A stretch of DNA of 64,000 nucleotides. Source: RYN-230 sp963837515 (GTDB taxonomy: Bacteria > Actinomycetota > Actinomycetes > Streptosporangiales > Streptosporangiaceae). This document shows positions 51,497 to 61,201 of the stretch, piece after piece; position 1 is the stretch's first letter; each line of letters opens with the position of its first letter. A model generated the notes under the pieces. It had not been told where the DNA came from and searched no databases. It was given only the letters and a program-made list of their open reading frames with translations. A program made the translations under genes and the position numbers. Location: the NCBI GenBank assembly GCA_963837515.1, contig CAWINT010000002.1, forward strand, positions 1,178,001-1,242,000, in the 5' to 3' direction.

Positions 51497-52252
51497 TTAT
51501 TCGGGCGGTTCCGGCGGCCGGAGGCCCGCCCGCCTCTCAGCCAGGGCCCGGCCCCCCGATGTTGGCGGCAGGTTCAGGGTGCCCGGGTCCGGGCCGCCCA
51601 TGTCCAGCCGGAACGGCGGGTACCGGTCGGTCATCAGCCCCGCATAGGCGGCCACCCGCAGCACCCACCGATTCAGGCCGAGCACGAAGTCGTAGAGTTG
51701 CTCGGGATACCGGCCGGTCACCAGCAGCACCACCGCGGCGATCACGGCCAGGAGGCCGATCAGCCCCAGACCGCCCCCGCCCCCGACGCCGACGTAGTAG
51801 CCGAGCCGCCACCCCGTCCAAGCCATGCCGCCGGTGAACACGGCGATGATGATGTACTGCGGGATGGCCAGCAGCCACCATTTCACCAGCGCCAGCCCGC
51901 GAGACAGCCGCTGTGGGTACTCGACCTCCAGGTGCGCTGGATAAGTGGGGTCGTCGGCCAGCGTGAAGGGCGGGTACCGGTCGGTGCCGAACGCGCCGTT
52001 CGCGTAGTACTGCACCCGCCAGGTCCACCGCAGCACGCCGACGTTGAACTCGAAGATCGCCCGTGGGTAGCGGCCGGTGACCACGATCGCCACCATCGCC
52101 ACCGCGCTGAGCACGACGAACAAGACCCACAGGACGGCCAGCACGATGTAGTGCGGGATCACCAGGATCCATTTCACCAGCCACAACCAGCGGGACAGCG
52201 GCGCGTCCAGCGACGCATCCACCCGCACCGGGTACGCCTGCGAAGCAGCCAT
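51497..52252 (-). CDS. DUF4389 membrane protein, short form
   Basis: 251 residues; the ATG at 52252 has an excellent CAGGAGGTGATC ribosome-binding site. Two DUF4389 domains as in the paralogue at 39852-41354 (YPVRVDASLDAPLSRWLWLV; TGRYPRAIFEFNVGVLRWTW; and the second TGRYPEQLYDFVLGLNRWVL), with four to five membrane helices. It lacks the C-terminal extracellular domain of the long form and ends soon after LDMGGPDPGTLNLPP. The two copies bracket the stress island. Confidence 0.87.
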   Translation of the reverse strand: MAASQAYPVRVDASLDAPLSRWLWLVKWILVIPHYIVLAVLWVLFVVLSAVAMVAIVVTGRYPRAIFEFNVGVLRWTWRVQYYANGAFGTDRYPPFTLADDPTYPAHLEVEYPQRLSRGLALVKWWLLAIPQYIIIAVFTGGMAWTGWRLGYYVGVGGGGGLGLIGLLAVIAAVVLLVTGRYPEQLYDFVLGLNRWVLRVAAYAGLMTDRYPPFRLDMGGPDPGTLNLPPTSGGRALAERRAGLRPPEPPE

Positions 52253-53074
52253 CGAGATCACCTCCTGCTGCCCGACAATGCCTGCATCTTCATCCTGCTC
52301 AGGTGCCCATCCGGCCGCGGAAGACCCAGATGTCCTGCCTGCAGCGACAAAAGTCCTGGCTATCAGACAGGAACCGGCGCACATCGCCGCAGATCGACGG
52401 CTCCTGTCAACGGAAGCCATATTCAACTTCCGCCGACAGCTCCAGGGAAGCGGGATGAAATGTGCTTACTCCCTGAGCTGCAATGGCTCCTGGCCCACCG
52501 TCCTGGGGGTCAAGCGGTCGCCGGTTCCAGCCGGGGGATAGCCCAGGTGGCGTCAGCTTGCGGCACGGCTGTTACTGTAAGAGAAATATCAACGATCTTG
52601 CCATCAGTTATCGTGGACGCTGCGGATATGCTTCTGAACGTCTACCAAGGCCGAGACACGCCATGAGGTGCATAAAGTAACGTGATGGACTGACTTTTGG
52701 TCGGCGAGCCAGCACACGAGGCTGGCCAGCTCCCGCAGGCGATGGAGCACGCCGATCGTCTCGGCCTTGGCGATAGGACGTCCTGGACGTACTTCCGGGC
52801 CCCGTTCACCGGTTCAGCTCGGGTGAGCACCGGGCAGGCAGGCAAACCTGAAACCAGTGGATCACACGCCGGAATGGACGATCTGCGTCCAGCCTCAATG
52901 CAAGTTTCATTCACTTGACGCTGCTCATGCTCGGCCATCTGGCGTGCGCGGAGGTGGAACAAACGGCTCGCCAGACTCCCGCGAGCGAATTACTGAGTGG
53001 ATGCCCGCCGGTAGCAGCCCGGCGGGCATCCTCGTCTCGTGCGGTTGCTCAGGGAACGGTCAGGCGTGAATTGG
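52253..53074. other. 822-base region with no convincing gene
   Basis: GC is visibly lower here than around it. Several short frames exist (for example MKCAYSLSCNGSWPTVLGVK at 52455), but none shows a domain or a good start. The one clear object is the terminator at 52999. This may be decayed sequence between the stress island and the xylanolytic operon. Confidence 0.5.
52999..53031 (-). terminator. Terminator of the GH3-GH62 operon
   Basis: Perfect 13-bp stem GGATGCCCGCCGG (52999-53011) and CCGGCGGGCATCC (53019-53031), 7-base loop, 44 bases after the GH62 stop. Confidence 0.9.
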
Positions 53075-54202
53075 TCAGCAGGCTGAGTTTGTCTGGGTGA
53101 GCAGCCCGAGCCGCCAGGGAAGCTGGGAGTAGTCCCCGCTGGCTGAGGGGTCCTCGCCCTGGTACAGGAACTGCAGATGGCATGGGTTGATCACCAGGTG
53201 CTGGTTGAACCCGGCCCGGATCATCTCGCCGTGGCTGAAGTCCTCGGTCCACGGTGTCACGCCGGGCGCGAACGTCACGTTGTTGGACCGGATGAACGGG
53301 TTGGCCTCGGTGTCGGCCAGCGGTGCCCACTGGCCGTCAATCGACGGCGACGTCCAGGACCGGAAGTACCGCCGGCCGTCGGAGCCGATCGCTTCCACGT
53401 CCAGCAGATACTGCTGGTTTCCCCTGACCTTGTAGACGTTGCTGGCCTCGAACAGGCTGTACCTGTTCGGGTCCTGCAGGGCGATGACGGTGTTCCCGAA
53501 GCCGTTCGGGAAATCAGCGACCGTGGTCTGGGAACGGTACAGGTGCCCGTTGTCGTCGGAGGAGAACAGGTAGCAGTTGACGTGGTCGCAGATCACCCAC
53601 ATGTCGACCCAGTAGCCGTTCCCGATGTTGCTGGCGATGATCGGTGGCATGGAGTCGAGGAAGTTTTTCGGGACCGACCAGGATTGCGGGTCGAGCGGGT
53701 TGGTGGAGGTCGAGTAGGACGGCAGCCCGGTCTGGTAGACCAGGTACCACAAGTGCTGCGGCGCGAAGTAGAACAGTTCCGGCGCGGCACGGTATCCCGT
53801 GCCGATGTTCGGGTTGGTGTCCAGGAAGTGCTGCGGCGCGGCGGCGGCCTGGGACCAGTTGGCGAAGTCTATTTCCACCAGGCTCCAGTTCCCGGCGGTG
53901 TTGGCCGTGGTGGCGTACACGATCCAGCGGTGGTGGTAGCGCACCACGGATGGGTCCTTGATCGACACGATGGGGTGGGTGGCGTCCGGTTTGGGGCTGA
54001 TCAGGACGCCGCTCGACGACCAGTGGAAACTCGACGGCAACGCCGGGCGCGAATGGGTTCCGGCGGTGTGGCCCGGGCGGGCCGCCGCCTGTGCGGCGCC
54101 CGGCGCCACGGCGGCCAGGGCTGAACCAGCAAGCAGCGCACACACCGCGGCGGCGCTTCCCAGAGTGCGCCGCCTGTGCGGCGGCCAGAGGATGGTTCGC
54201 AT
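53075..54202 (-). CDS. Secreted GH62 alpha-L-arabinofuranosidase
   Basis: 375 residues; ATG 54202 follows AAGGAGGCGC. Signal peptide to about residue 40 (AAAVCALLAGSALAAVAPGA). Five-bladed propeller of GH62: SSFHWSSSGVLISPKPDATH, catalytic Asp in SIKDPSVV (near 80), LVYQTGLPSYSTSTNPLDPQ, NGYWVDMWVICDHVNCYLF, EASNVYKVRGNQQYLLDVEA with a conserved Glu. It removes single arabinose side groups from arabinoxylan. No carbohydrate-binding module. Second gene of an operon with the GH3 enzyme, 45 bases after its stop. Confidence 0.94.
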   Translation of the reverse strand: MRTILWPPHRRRTLGSAAAVCALLAGSALAAVAPGAAQAAARPGHTAGTHSRPALPSSFHWSSSGVLISPKPDATHPIVSIKDPSVVRYHHRWIVYATTANTAGNWSLVEIDFANWSQAAAAPQHFLDTNPNIGTGYRAAPELFYFAPQHLWYLVYQTGLPSYSTSTNPLDPQSWSVPKNFLDSMPPIIASNIGNGYWVDMWVICDHVNCYLFSSDDNGHLYRSQTTVADFPNGFGNTVIALQDPNRYSLFEASNVYKVRGNQQYLLDVEAIGSDGRRYFRSWTSPSIDGQWAPLADTEANPFIRSNNVTFAPGVTPWTEDFSHGEMIRAGFNQHLVINPCHLQFLYQGEDPSASGDYSQLPWRLGLLTQTNSAC

Positions 54203-54247
54203 GGTTGCGCCTCCTTGAGAGGTTTCGGGCTGTGCGGTGCGAAGGCG

Positions 54248-56998
54248 CTACCGCACGTAGACCACGAAGCTCGTGGAGCTGCTGACGCCGTGGTAGGTCA
54301 CGGTGGCCGCGATGGTGGCGACCCCGCTGCGGACGGTGCGGATGGCGGCGGGCGGACGGACCGCGACCACCGAGGGACGGTTGCTGCGGTAACGGACCGA
54401 CATGCCGGGCGGCAGCGGCGTGCTGGCGCCCTTGGTGATGTAGCCGTACAGGCTCTCGTCGTCCATCCCGACGGTGAGCTGCGGATCGACCATGGCGCCG
54501 GCCGGGAAGAACACGCGGCTCTGGATGCCCTGCGCGGCGTCACCCGCCGCGACCGGCTTCGCGGTGACGACCGACGGCACCAGCTTCAGCGCGCCGGAGA
54601 CCCTGACCAGCGCGTGCTGGCGGATGTCGGCGCTGGAGGTGCCGAGCTGGATGCCGTACAGGCCGTTGTCCACGGTGAACCGGCCCCGGCTCTGGTCGTA
54701 GAAGGCCAGGTCGGGGACCTTGACGGTGAAGTTGACCGGCGCCGTCTGGTGCGGCCGGAGCGAGACTTTCGCGAAACCCTCCAGGCGCTTGGCCGGGCGC
54801 TGCAGGGCGGCCGGTGCGCTCGGCGTGGTGGCGTACAGCTGAGCCACCTCGGCCCCCGGGACGTCCCCGGTGTTGGTGACGTCCGCGCTCACGTGCAGGG
54901 TGTCGTTGGCGCCGAGGCGCGTCTTACTGACGTGCATGCCGGAGAACCGGAACTTGCCGTAGCTCAGGCCGTAGCCGAACGGGTAGGACGGCTGGCCGGT
55001 GAAGTACATATAGGTGCGGCCGGGGCTGGTGGACGACGGCCGGATGCCGTAGTCGCCGATGCTCGGCAGCTGCGAGTCGTCGCGGTACCAGGTGAACGGC
55101 AGGTGCCCGCTCGGATTGACGGCACCCAGCACCACGTCGGCCAGGGACTCGCCCTTGCGCTGCCCGTTGTAGGAGCTCCACAGCATCGCGGCGACGTGCG
55201 GCTCGAAGCTGGTGACGTTGACCGCGCCGATAGTCTCCATGTAGACGATCGTGTTGGGGTTCTTGGCGGCCACCTGGCTGATCATGTCCGCCTGGGCGCC
55301 GGGCAGGTTGAGGGTGCCGCGGTCGCCGCCTTCGTTGGCGGTGCTCGCGTCGGTTCCGGCGTAGGCAATGACCGCGTCGTAGTTCGCGGCCGCATCGACC
55401 GACGCCTGGTCAACGGTGCCCAGTCCCGTTCCGGTCACCCCGGGGAAGAAGTCCACGGTGGCCTGCGGGTCGATCGCCTGGATGGCCTTCTTCAGCCCCT
55501 GGTAGCCGTTGACCTCCTTGGCCACGCCGTGCGGGCCCTGGTCACTGGAGTAGCCGCCGAGATACATCTGCGGCGGGTTCGCGTAGTAGCCGATGACGGC
55601 GACCCGGAACGGCCCGGAATGCGGCACCCGGAGCGGGAGCAGCGTGCCCTTGGAGCTGTCCTTCTTCGTCGTGACGTTGTTCTTCAGCAGCACGATGCTC
55701 TGGTCGCCGACCCGCCGGGCCAGCGCCAGCCGCGCGGGCGTCTCGGTGACGGCGTCGTTGGCGTCAGAGTTCACCCAGGTACCCGGGGCGAGCTGCTGAC
55801 GGGCCTGGCGGACCCACGGGATCCGGTTCTCGTTGTCGAACTCGCCGAGCCGGATCCGCGCGGTGAACAGCCGTACCAACGACGTGTCCACGTCGTTCTC
55901 GTTATAGGTGTCCGTCTGGGTGTGGATACCGTCGGCAATCGCGGCCGGGGTCGTGTTCGCGTAGTTGTACGCGTCGTGGTAGCCCTGCTGGCACTCGAGG
56001 TCCTCACCGGCCGAGTTGGCGAACGCGCCCCGGCTGACCGGGTCAACGGGGGTGGGATATCCCGGGGGTTGCCAGTGGTGCCCGGCCTGCATGATGTAGA
56101 TCGCGTCGCAGTCCGAGGTGAAGAAGCCGTTGAATCCGTAGGTCTCGCGCGCCAGGGTGTCGATCAGGTGCACGTTGGCCGGGGACGGCACCCCGTTGAC
56201 CTCGTTGTAGGCGCTCATGATCGAGCTCGGGTGGGCTTGCTGGATCACGCCCTTGAACTGCGCGGTGTAGTACTCGCGCAGCGTCCGCTCATCCATGTCC
56301 GAGGAGCCGGTGAGCCGGTTGAACTCGCTGTTGTTGGCGGCGAAGTGCTTGATCGTCGTCCCCGTCTTCAGGTACCCCTCGGCCTGCGGCAGTAGGTTGC
56401 CGTTCTGGTCCTTGCCCTCCATGCCGTCCACGAACTGCGAGGCGATCGCGGCGGTGAGATACGGGTCCTCGCTATAGGTCTCGTCGTTGCGTCCCCAGCG
56501 GGGGTCGCGGGACAGGTTGATGGTCGGCGAGTAGTAGTTCAGGTCGAGAGTGTTGTTCGGAGCTACCTCGCGGGCCTCGTCGGAGATCTGGGTCGCCTCC
56601 CGGTACATCAGGTCCCGGTTCCAGGTCGTCCCGAGCGAGAGGGGCATCGGGTACGACGTCGTGTTGATCAGCACCGGCGGGTTGGCGTTGTTAAGCGTCC
56701 CCTCGCGGGCCACACCGTGCAGGGCCTCGCTCCACCAGCCGTAGGCGGCGACGCCAAGCCGGGGGATCGCGGCCGACTGGCTGCTGATCATCTCCGATGC
56801 CTTCTCGGCCAGCGTCATCCGCGACACCAGGTCGGCCGCCCGTTCCTCCGGCGAATAGGCCCTGTTCAGGTAGATCGGCGCACCCTGCGCCTGCGCCTGC
56901 GCCTGGGCGTGGGCCACCCTGGGAATGCCGGCCAGCGCAGCCGTGCAGGCGAGTGCGACGGCCGTGGCAGCGAGTAACGTTCGCGATGACGATGACAT
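54248..56998 (-). CDS. Secreted GH3 beta-xylosidase/beta-glucosidase
   Basis: 916 residues; ATG 56998 with GGAGGCGCTCC upstream. Signal peptide to about residue 31 (ALACTAALAGIPRVAHAQA). N-terminal GH3 domain with K217-H218 (TTIKHFAANNSE) and the nucleophile D296 in FFTSDCDAIYIMQ. The C-terminal GH3 domain (about 410-610) ends with the fibronectin type III-like domain (about 680-755). An extra beta domain (about 800-916, NRPSVVAVRPPAAIRTVRSG) resembles Big-type modules. The SDCDA motif is typical of the xylan-1,4-beta-xylosidase branch. First gene of the operon with GH62. Confidence 0.9.
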   Translation of the reverse strand: MSSSSRTLLAATAVALACTAALAGIPRVAHAQAQAQAQGAPIYLNRAYSPEERAADLVSRMTLAEKASEMISSQSAAIPRLGVAAYGWWSEALHGVAREGTLNNANPPVLINTTSYPMPLSLGTTWNRDLMYREATQISDEAREVAPNNTLDLNYYSPTINLSRDPRWGRNDETYSEDPYLTAAIASQFVDGMEGKDQNGNLLPQAEGYLKTGTTIKHFAANNSEFNRLTGSSDMDERTLREYYTAQFKGVIQQAHPSSIMSAYNEVNGVPSPANVHLIDTLARETYGFNGFFTSDCDAIYIMQAGHHWQPPGYPTPVDPVSRGAFANSAGEDLECQQGYHDAYNYANTTPAAIADGIHTQTDTYNENDVDTSLVRLFTARIRLGEFDNENRIPWVRQARQQLAPGTWVNSDANDAVTETPARLALARRVGDQSIVLLKNNVTTKKDSSKGTLLPLRVPHSGPFRVAVIGYYANPPQMYLGGYSSDQGPHGVAKEVNGYQGLKKAIQAIDPQATVDFFPGVTGTGLGTVDQASVDAAANYDAVIAYAGTDASTANEGGDRGTLNLPGAQADMISQVAAKNPNTIVYMETIGAVNVTSFEPHVAAMLWSSYNGQRKGESLADVVLGAVNPSGHLPFTWYRDDSQLPSIGDYGIRPSSTSPGRTYMYFTGQPSYPFGYGLSYGKFRFSGMHVSKTRLGANDTLHVSADVTNTGDVPGAEVAQLYATTPSAPAALQRPAKRLEGFAKVSLRPHQTAPVNFTVKVPDLAFYDQSRGRFTVDNGLYGIQLGTSSADIRQHALVRVSGALKLVPSVVTAKPVAAGDAAQGIQSRVFFPAGAMVDPQLTVGMDDESLYGYITKGASTPLPPGMSVRYRSNRPSVVAVRPPAAIRTVRSGVATIAATVTYHGVSSSTSFVVYVR

Positions 56999-57536
56999 GG
57001 AGCGCCTCCGTCCCACCGGTTGGCCGCACCACCCGGCGCTGCCGGGCGGCTCGCCAGGCGATACAAATTCGATTGGTCACGCTATGGCCAGAGCCCACCG
57101 GGGTCAAGGGCCTGAACGGGTAGCACCATTTGAAAGCTTAGCCGATTGCGGCCATCCAATGGCCACCCTTTACTTACCTACAAGTCACCCGGGGCCGCAG
57201 CCCTTTTGCCGTTGCCGCGACGCTGCCGCCGTTCAGTCTCGCCATCATCGCCCGAGGCCGCTCCGGGGCGGCGCCAGCCGCGGCCACAACGCGTAACCGC
57301 AACCGGGCTCGCCGAGATCGCCATCGCCGGCCCGGCGCTGATCTGGGCGGCCACGACCCCGTGGGCGCTGCCGGGTTGCGTGGCCGCGGCGGGCGCCGGG
57401 ATCGGCCTGTCCCCCGCCGCCGCGACCGGGCTCGGCGCCCGCGTCGATCCCCGCTGGCGCGGCACCCGGGTTTCCGGCCCGTTGCTGGCTCCCGTACGGC
57501 TCGTCTATGGCTCCCCGGGGCGGGAGAGGGTTCCCC

Positions 57537-57859
57537 ATGCCGATCAGGATCGGCGACGGCATTATGCGCCTGGAGCTCGACGGCCGGATTGTCGCGACGG
57601 CCACCGAGCGCCCCGGTGGCTGGTGGGAGGTCACCCGCTGGCGCGGTTCTTCGACCGCAACCAGGCGATCACCGCGCTGACGGTCACCGAGCTCCTGGAG
57701 AGCGGACGTGATAGCGATGACCCGCTGGTAGCGGCGCTCCGCGGGGTACGCGTTCACTTTGTCAAGTCACCTATCGGGATTGACTTGTCGGGAATCCAAG
57801 AGCGGAAAAATGCCGCGCGCCGCGCGTGGATTGCCTCGAATGTCAGTGGCCGGAAATAA
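57537..57859 (+). pseudogene. Small conserved unknown protein, frameshifted
   Basis: GGCGGGAGAGGG precedes ATG 57537. First part MPIRIGDGIMRLELDGRIVA, then TATERPGGWWEVT in one frame; from about 57640 the sense moves to RFFDRNQAITALTVTELLES and GRDSDDPLVAALRG in another. This two-part protein is a short conserved type found near actinobacterial recombinase genes. A tail of 40 residues, rich in Lys and Arg, follows. Function unknown. The region 57146-57536 upstream shows only weak coding traces (ALIWAATTPWALPGCVAAAG). Confidence 0.5.
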
Positions 57860-57866
57860 GCGAAGA

Positions 57867-57898
57867 CCGGCGGCTAAGCGAAGACACGTGGCCGCCGG
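57867..57898. terminator. Hairpin between converging genes
   Basis: CCGGCGGC (57867-57874) and GCCGCCGG (57891-57898), 16-base loop, between the stops at 57859 (+) and 57907 (-). Confidence 0.6.
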
Positions 57899-57906
57899 CC
57901 TTCCCG

Positions 57907-60387
57907 TTAGTCGTTTCTGGCTACCTCCGGGCCCGTGATGCGGGTCAGGATCGGGAACGTCGCCGCGATGATCGCCAGGGACACGATGATGCCGCCGACG
58001 GTCAGCAGGTAGTACGCCAGGCCCGGCGCGACCATCGGGCGGTTCTGCGCCTCCGTCGCGTACATCGCGGCGGCGCCGAAGCCCGTCCCGATCGCCACAA
58101 CCGCCACCGTCAGCAGCGGGACCGCGCCCTCCAGCGCGACGATGCCGCGTAGCGTGGACAGCCGCGCGCCGGTGAGCCGCAGCAGGCTGAACGGCCGCTT
58201 GCGCTCCGCGAGCCCCGCCGCGATGCCCGCCGCCAGCGTGCAGCCGGCGATCGCCAGGCTGACCAGGATCACCACGTTGGCGAGCTGCTGGTAGCCGGAG
58301 TTCCGCGAGTTGTCCTGCGCGGCGATGTCGGCGTACGTGGACGGCGGGGAGACCGTCGGGTAAACGCTCACCTCCAGCAGCGTCCGCGCCCGCTCGACCG
58401 TCGCTGTGGCGCCGTTCGTCGCCACGTTGATGCCGTCCACGCCGAGGGCGGGCAGGCCGGCGACCGGCACATTCGCGGCCGGCCAGGTGTACGTGTCCAC
58501 GTTCGAGTTGAAGCCGAGGGGACCGTTGAAGCCGTCCGCCGGGAACTCGGCCGTTGCCGCGCCTGCCGGGCAGCGGCCGAGCGCGGGCACGGTCGCGAGC
58601 TGCGCGCACGAGACCACGCCGGCCGGGACCGGGGTGACGCTGCCGTCGGTGTTGAAGCCGAACGCGTTGACGCCGAGGTTCTCGAAACGGCCAGGGATCG
58701 TCAGCCCGGGGACCGCGCGCACCACGAGCACCCCCTGGACGCCGGGCACCGCACTCAGCTGGGCGGCGAGCGGCGCGGCGGGCGCGGCCGGCCCCGGGCC
58801 CGCGGTGCCAGACCGCACTCCCGGGGCGCTGCCCAGGGCGACCGCATTCGACGCTGATATCTGCGCGGTCAGCACGTGCGACTCGGCGATGTTGCCGAAC
58901 CTGGTGGGGTCCTTGGCGTCCTGGGTGGTGATCGCGATCGTCGCGACGGTGGTGACCAGCAGCGCGAGCACCAGGCCGCTGACGGAACGGAACGCGGCCC
59001 GCGGGTCGTCGCCGATGCGCCGGGCGGCGATCAGCGTGCCGGGGCGGCTGGTCCACCGGGCCATGAGCCGCGCGGCGGCCATGGTGAGCCACGGCCCGGC
59101 GATGAACAGCCCGATGATGATCAGCGCGAAGCTGGTCACGAACGCCTGGATCTGCCCCTGGATCGAGGCCGGGTGCCCGTGCGCCGCCCAGAAGCCGAGC
59201 TCAGCCAGGCCGAGGAGCAGCGGCACCACCCGCCAGGCACCAGGCGGCTTCGGCGTCACCCGGCGCGTGACGCCGAGCGGGGAGATGTTCACTCGGCGCA
59301 GCGCCAGTCGCGCTGCCACGGCGGCGGCCACCGGCACGCCGGCCGCGACGACGATGACGTCGAACAGGCTGAGCGTCAGTTGGCCGGGGAAGAACGGCTG
59401 GCCGACGAACGGGATGCCCGCCACCGGGATGCGCAGCCCGAAAAAGATCGCGAACCCGGCGGCCACGCCCAGCAGGGCCGCCGCGGTCGACTCCACCGCC
59501 GCGAGCGCGGACACCTGCGTGCGGGTCGCGCCGACCAGGCGCATCGCCGCGAACCGCTCCTCCCGGCGGGCGGCCGACAGCCGGGTCGCGGTGCCGATGA
59601 AGATCAGTACCGGCAGCAGGATCGCCAGCGCGACGACGGACAGGATCAGGTCGGTGCCGCTCGCCGGTATGCCGGTGTCGGCCGGCGTGTACTTGAGCCC
59701 GTTGGGGTTAAAGTTCGGCGGGAGCTGCGGCCGATGGCCCTTCCTGGCGGGGGAAATCGTGACATTCCCGCCGGGGTGGGCCGGCACGGTCGTCGCGATA
59801 GCGGTCACCTTTACGCTGCCCACGGCCGTCGCCAGTTGCGCCGGGGTGCGCCCGACGACAATGACGAGCGAGTTAGGCGAGGGCAGCGCGGCGTCGCCGA
59901 TGATCCCGGCCAGGTGCCCCGGGTAGCGGTCAGCCAGCTGGTCCGCCGGAACGGACCGCAGCAGCGCCGCGAGCGCGGGCGAGGCGTAGTACGTGCCCGG
60001 CGCCGGGTCATGGGACAGCCCCGGCGGCACCGGCGAGGAAGCGCCGGTGGCCGCGACGTCGAAGCGGCCGATCGTCTGGCCGTCATAGATGTCGCTGGTT
60101 GGGTGCCACCACAGCGGCGCGACCCCCGTAGCCGGCCCCGGCGCCGCCCACTGGGTGCCGGTCCAGAACCACGCGTGCCGGTTGTTCCACGAAGTGACCG
60201 CGTTGGTCGCGGCCACTGCGGTGAGCAGCAGCCCGACGCCGAGCCCGACCGCGACCGCCAGGATGACCAGCCGGGTAACGGCCTCGCGTCCCCCGTTCAC
60301 GGCCAGCCGCAGCCCAAGCCCGACTGTGCCAGGCCCGTTCATACCGGAACGGCTAGCGTCCCGTTCGATCGTGCCAACCCCGCTCAC
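57907..60387 (-). CDS. ABC transporter permease (FtsX/MacB-like, eight or more helices)
   Basis: 826 residues from a GTG. N-terminal helix (VILAVAVGLGVGLLLTAVAA), a large external domain (about 60-240), then FtsX-type helices (VVALAILLPVLIFIGTATRL, SAARREERFAAMRLVGATRT), a middle set of helices, a second external domain (about 490-700) and a final FtsX block (GLAERKRPFSLLRLTGARLS to AATFPILTRITGPEV). The duplicated FtsX layout marks exporters of lipids, peptides or antibiotics. Its ATPase partner is the next gene upstream, 61 bases away. Substrate unknown. Confidence 0.87.
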   Translation of the reverse strand: MSGVGTIERDASRSGMNGPGTVGLGLRLAVNGGREAVTRLVILAVAVGLGVGLLLTAVAATNAVTSWNNRHAWFWTGTQWAAPGPATGVAPLWWHPTSDIYDGQTIGRFDVAATGASSPVPPGLSHDPAPGTYYASPALAALLRSVPADQLADRYPGHLAGIIGDAALPSPNSLVIVVGRTPAQLATAVGSVKVTAIATTVPAHPGGNVTISPARKGHRPQLPPNFNPNGLKYTPADTGIPASGTDLILSVVALAILLPVLIFIGTATRLSAARREERFAAMRLVGATRTQVSALAAVESTAAALLGVAAGFAIFFGLRIPVAGIPFVGQPFFPGQLTLSLFDVIVVAAGVPVAAAVAARLALRRVNISPLGVTRRVTPKPPGAWRVVPLLLGLAELGFWAAHGHPASIQGQIQAFVTSFALIIIGLFIAGPWLTMAAARLMARWTSRPGTLIAARRIGDDPRAAFRSVSGLVLALLVTTVATIAITTQDAKDPTRFGNIAESHVLTAQISASNAVALGSAPGVRSGTAGPGPAAPAAPLAAQLSAVPGVQGVLVVRAVPGLTIPGRFENLGVNAFGFNTDGSVTPVPAGVVSCAQLATVPALGRCPAGAATAEFPADGFNGPLGFNSNVDTYTWPAANVPVAGLPALGVDGINVATNGATATVERARTLLEVSVYPTVSPPSTYADIAAQDNSRNSGYQQLANVVILVSLAIAGCTLAAGIAAGLAERKRPFSLLRLTGARLSTLRGIVALEGAVPLLTVAVVAIGTGFGAAAMYATEAQNRPMVAPGLAYYLLTVGGIIVSLAIIAATFPILTRITGPEVARND

Positions 60388-60448
60388 AGTTTCGCCACCG
60401 TAACCGTGCTTATCGTGCTCGTGTCCCGTTCGATCGAGGTTGCCGCGC

Positions 60449-61201
60449 TCATGGCTTTGCCCCGGTGAGCGTGCCGACCGTGCCGTCCCGCACGACGACC
60501 TCGCGGTCGGCGTACGCGGCGACCCGGGCGTCGTGGGTGACCAGGACGACCGTGGTCTCCTGCTCGCGGACCGCGCTCACCAGCAGGTTCATCACCAGCT
60601 CGCCGGACACCGAGTCCAGCGACCCGGTCGGCTCGTCGGCGAACAGCACCTCGGGCTCAGCGACCAGGCCGCGGGCGAGCGCGACGCGCTGCGCCTGCCC
60701 GCCGGACAGCTCACCGGACCGCCGGGACTCGAGCCCATCCAGCCCGAGCGTGGGGAACCACGTGCGCGCCGCCGCCATCGCTGGCCCGCGCCGCATGCCG
60801 GACAGCAGCAACGGCAGCGCGACGTTCTCCTCGGCGGTGAGCTCGGGCACGAGCTGCCCGGACTGGAACACGAACCCGAACCGGTCCCGCCGCAGCGCAC
60901 TGCGCTTGTCGTCGCTGAGCCGGTCGAGCCGCATCCCGTTGAAATGCACTTCCCCCGAGGAAGGCACCAGGATCCCGGCCAGGCAGTGCAGCAGCGTCGA
61001 CTTCCCGGACCCGCTGGGCCCCATGACGGCGACGATCTCGCCCTTGGCGACGCCGAGCGACGCCCCGCGCAGCGCCGGCGTGCTGCCGAACGACAGCGAC
61101 AGATCGACGGCCTCGATGAACTTCCCCGACACGCCGTGCCCGTGTCCCGTGACACTGAGGTTCGCGGCGCTGTTCCCAGCGGCGCCCCGATCGGGAGTCA
61201 T
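60449..61201 (-). CDS. ABC transporter ATP-binding protein (LolD/MacB-like)
   Basis: 250 residues from ATG 61201, whose ATG overlaps the padR stop (ATGA). Walker A GPSGSGKST, Q-loop FVFQSGQLVPELTAEENVAL, signature LSGGQAQRVALARGL, Walker B VLFADEPTGSLD, H-loop VTHDARVA. The Q-loop and signature are those of FtsX-coupled ATPases. Works with the FtsX permease downstream. Confidence 0.93.
   Translation of the reverse strand: MTPDRGAAGNSAANLSVTGHGHGVSGKFIEAVDLSLSFGSTPALRGASLGVAKGEIVAVMGPSGSGKSTLLHCLAGILVPSSGEVHFNGMRLDRLSDDKRSALRRDRFGFVFQSGQLVPELTAEENVALPLLLSGMRRGPAMAAARTWFPTLGLDGLESRRSGELSGGQAQRVALARGLVAEPEVLFADEPTGSLDSVSGELVMNLLVSAVREQETTVVLVTHDARVAAYADREVVVRDGTVGTLTGAKP

Noticed and set aside
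39852..52252. DosR/DevR box upstream of the stress genes
   Set aside because: I looked for GGGAC/GTCCC-type dyads upstream of starts and saw none. The one at 51462-51472 lies downstream of a stop codon.
54176..56395. Plus-strand open frame of about 740 codons opposite GH3
   Set aside because: Shadow of a well-supported GH3 gene; Val/Asp/Arg-rich, no family or start signal.
57146..57536. Possible small membrane protein (ALIWAATTPWALPGCVAAAG)
   Set aside because: No convincing start or ribosome-binding site, and the same frame then runs through the ribosome-binding site and start of the better-supported gene at 57537.
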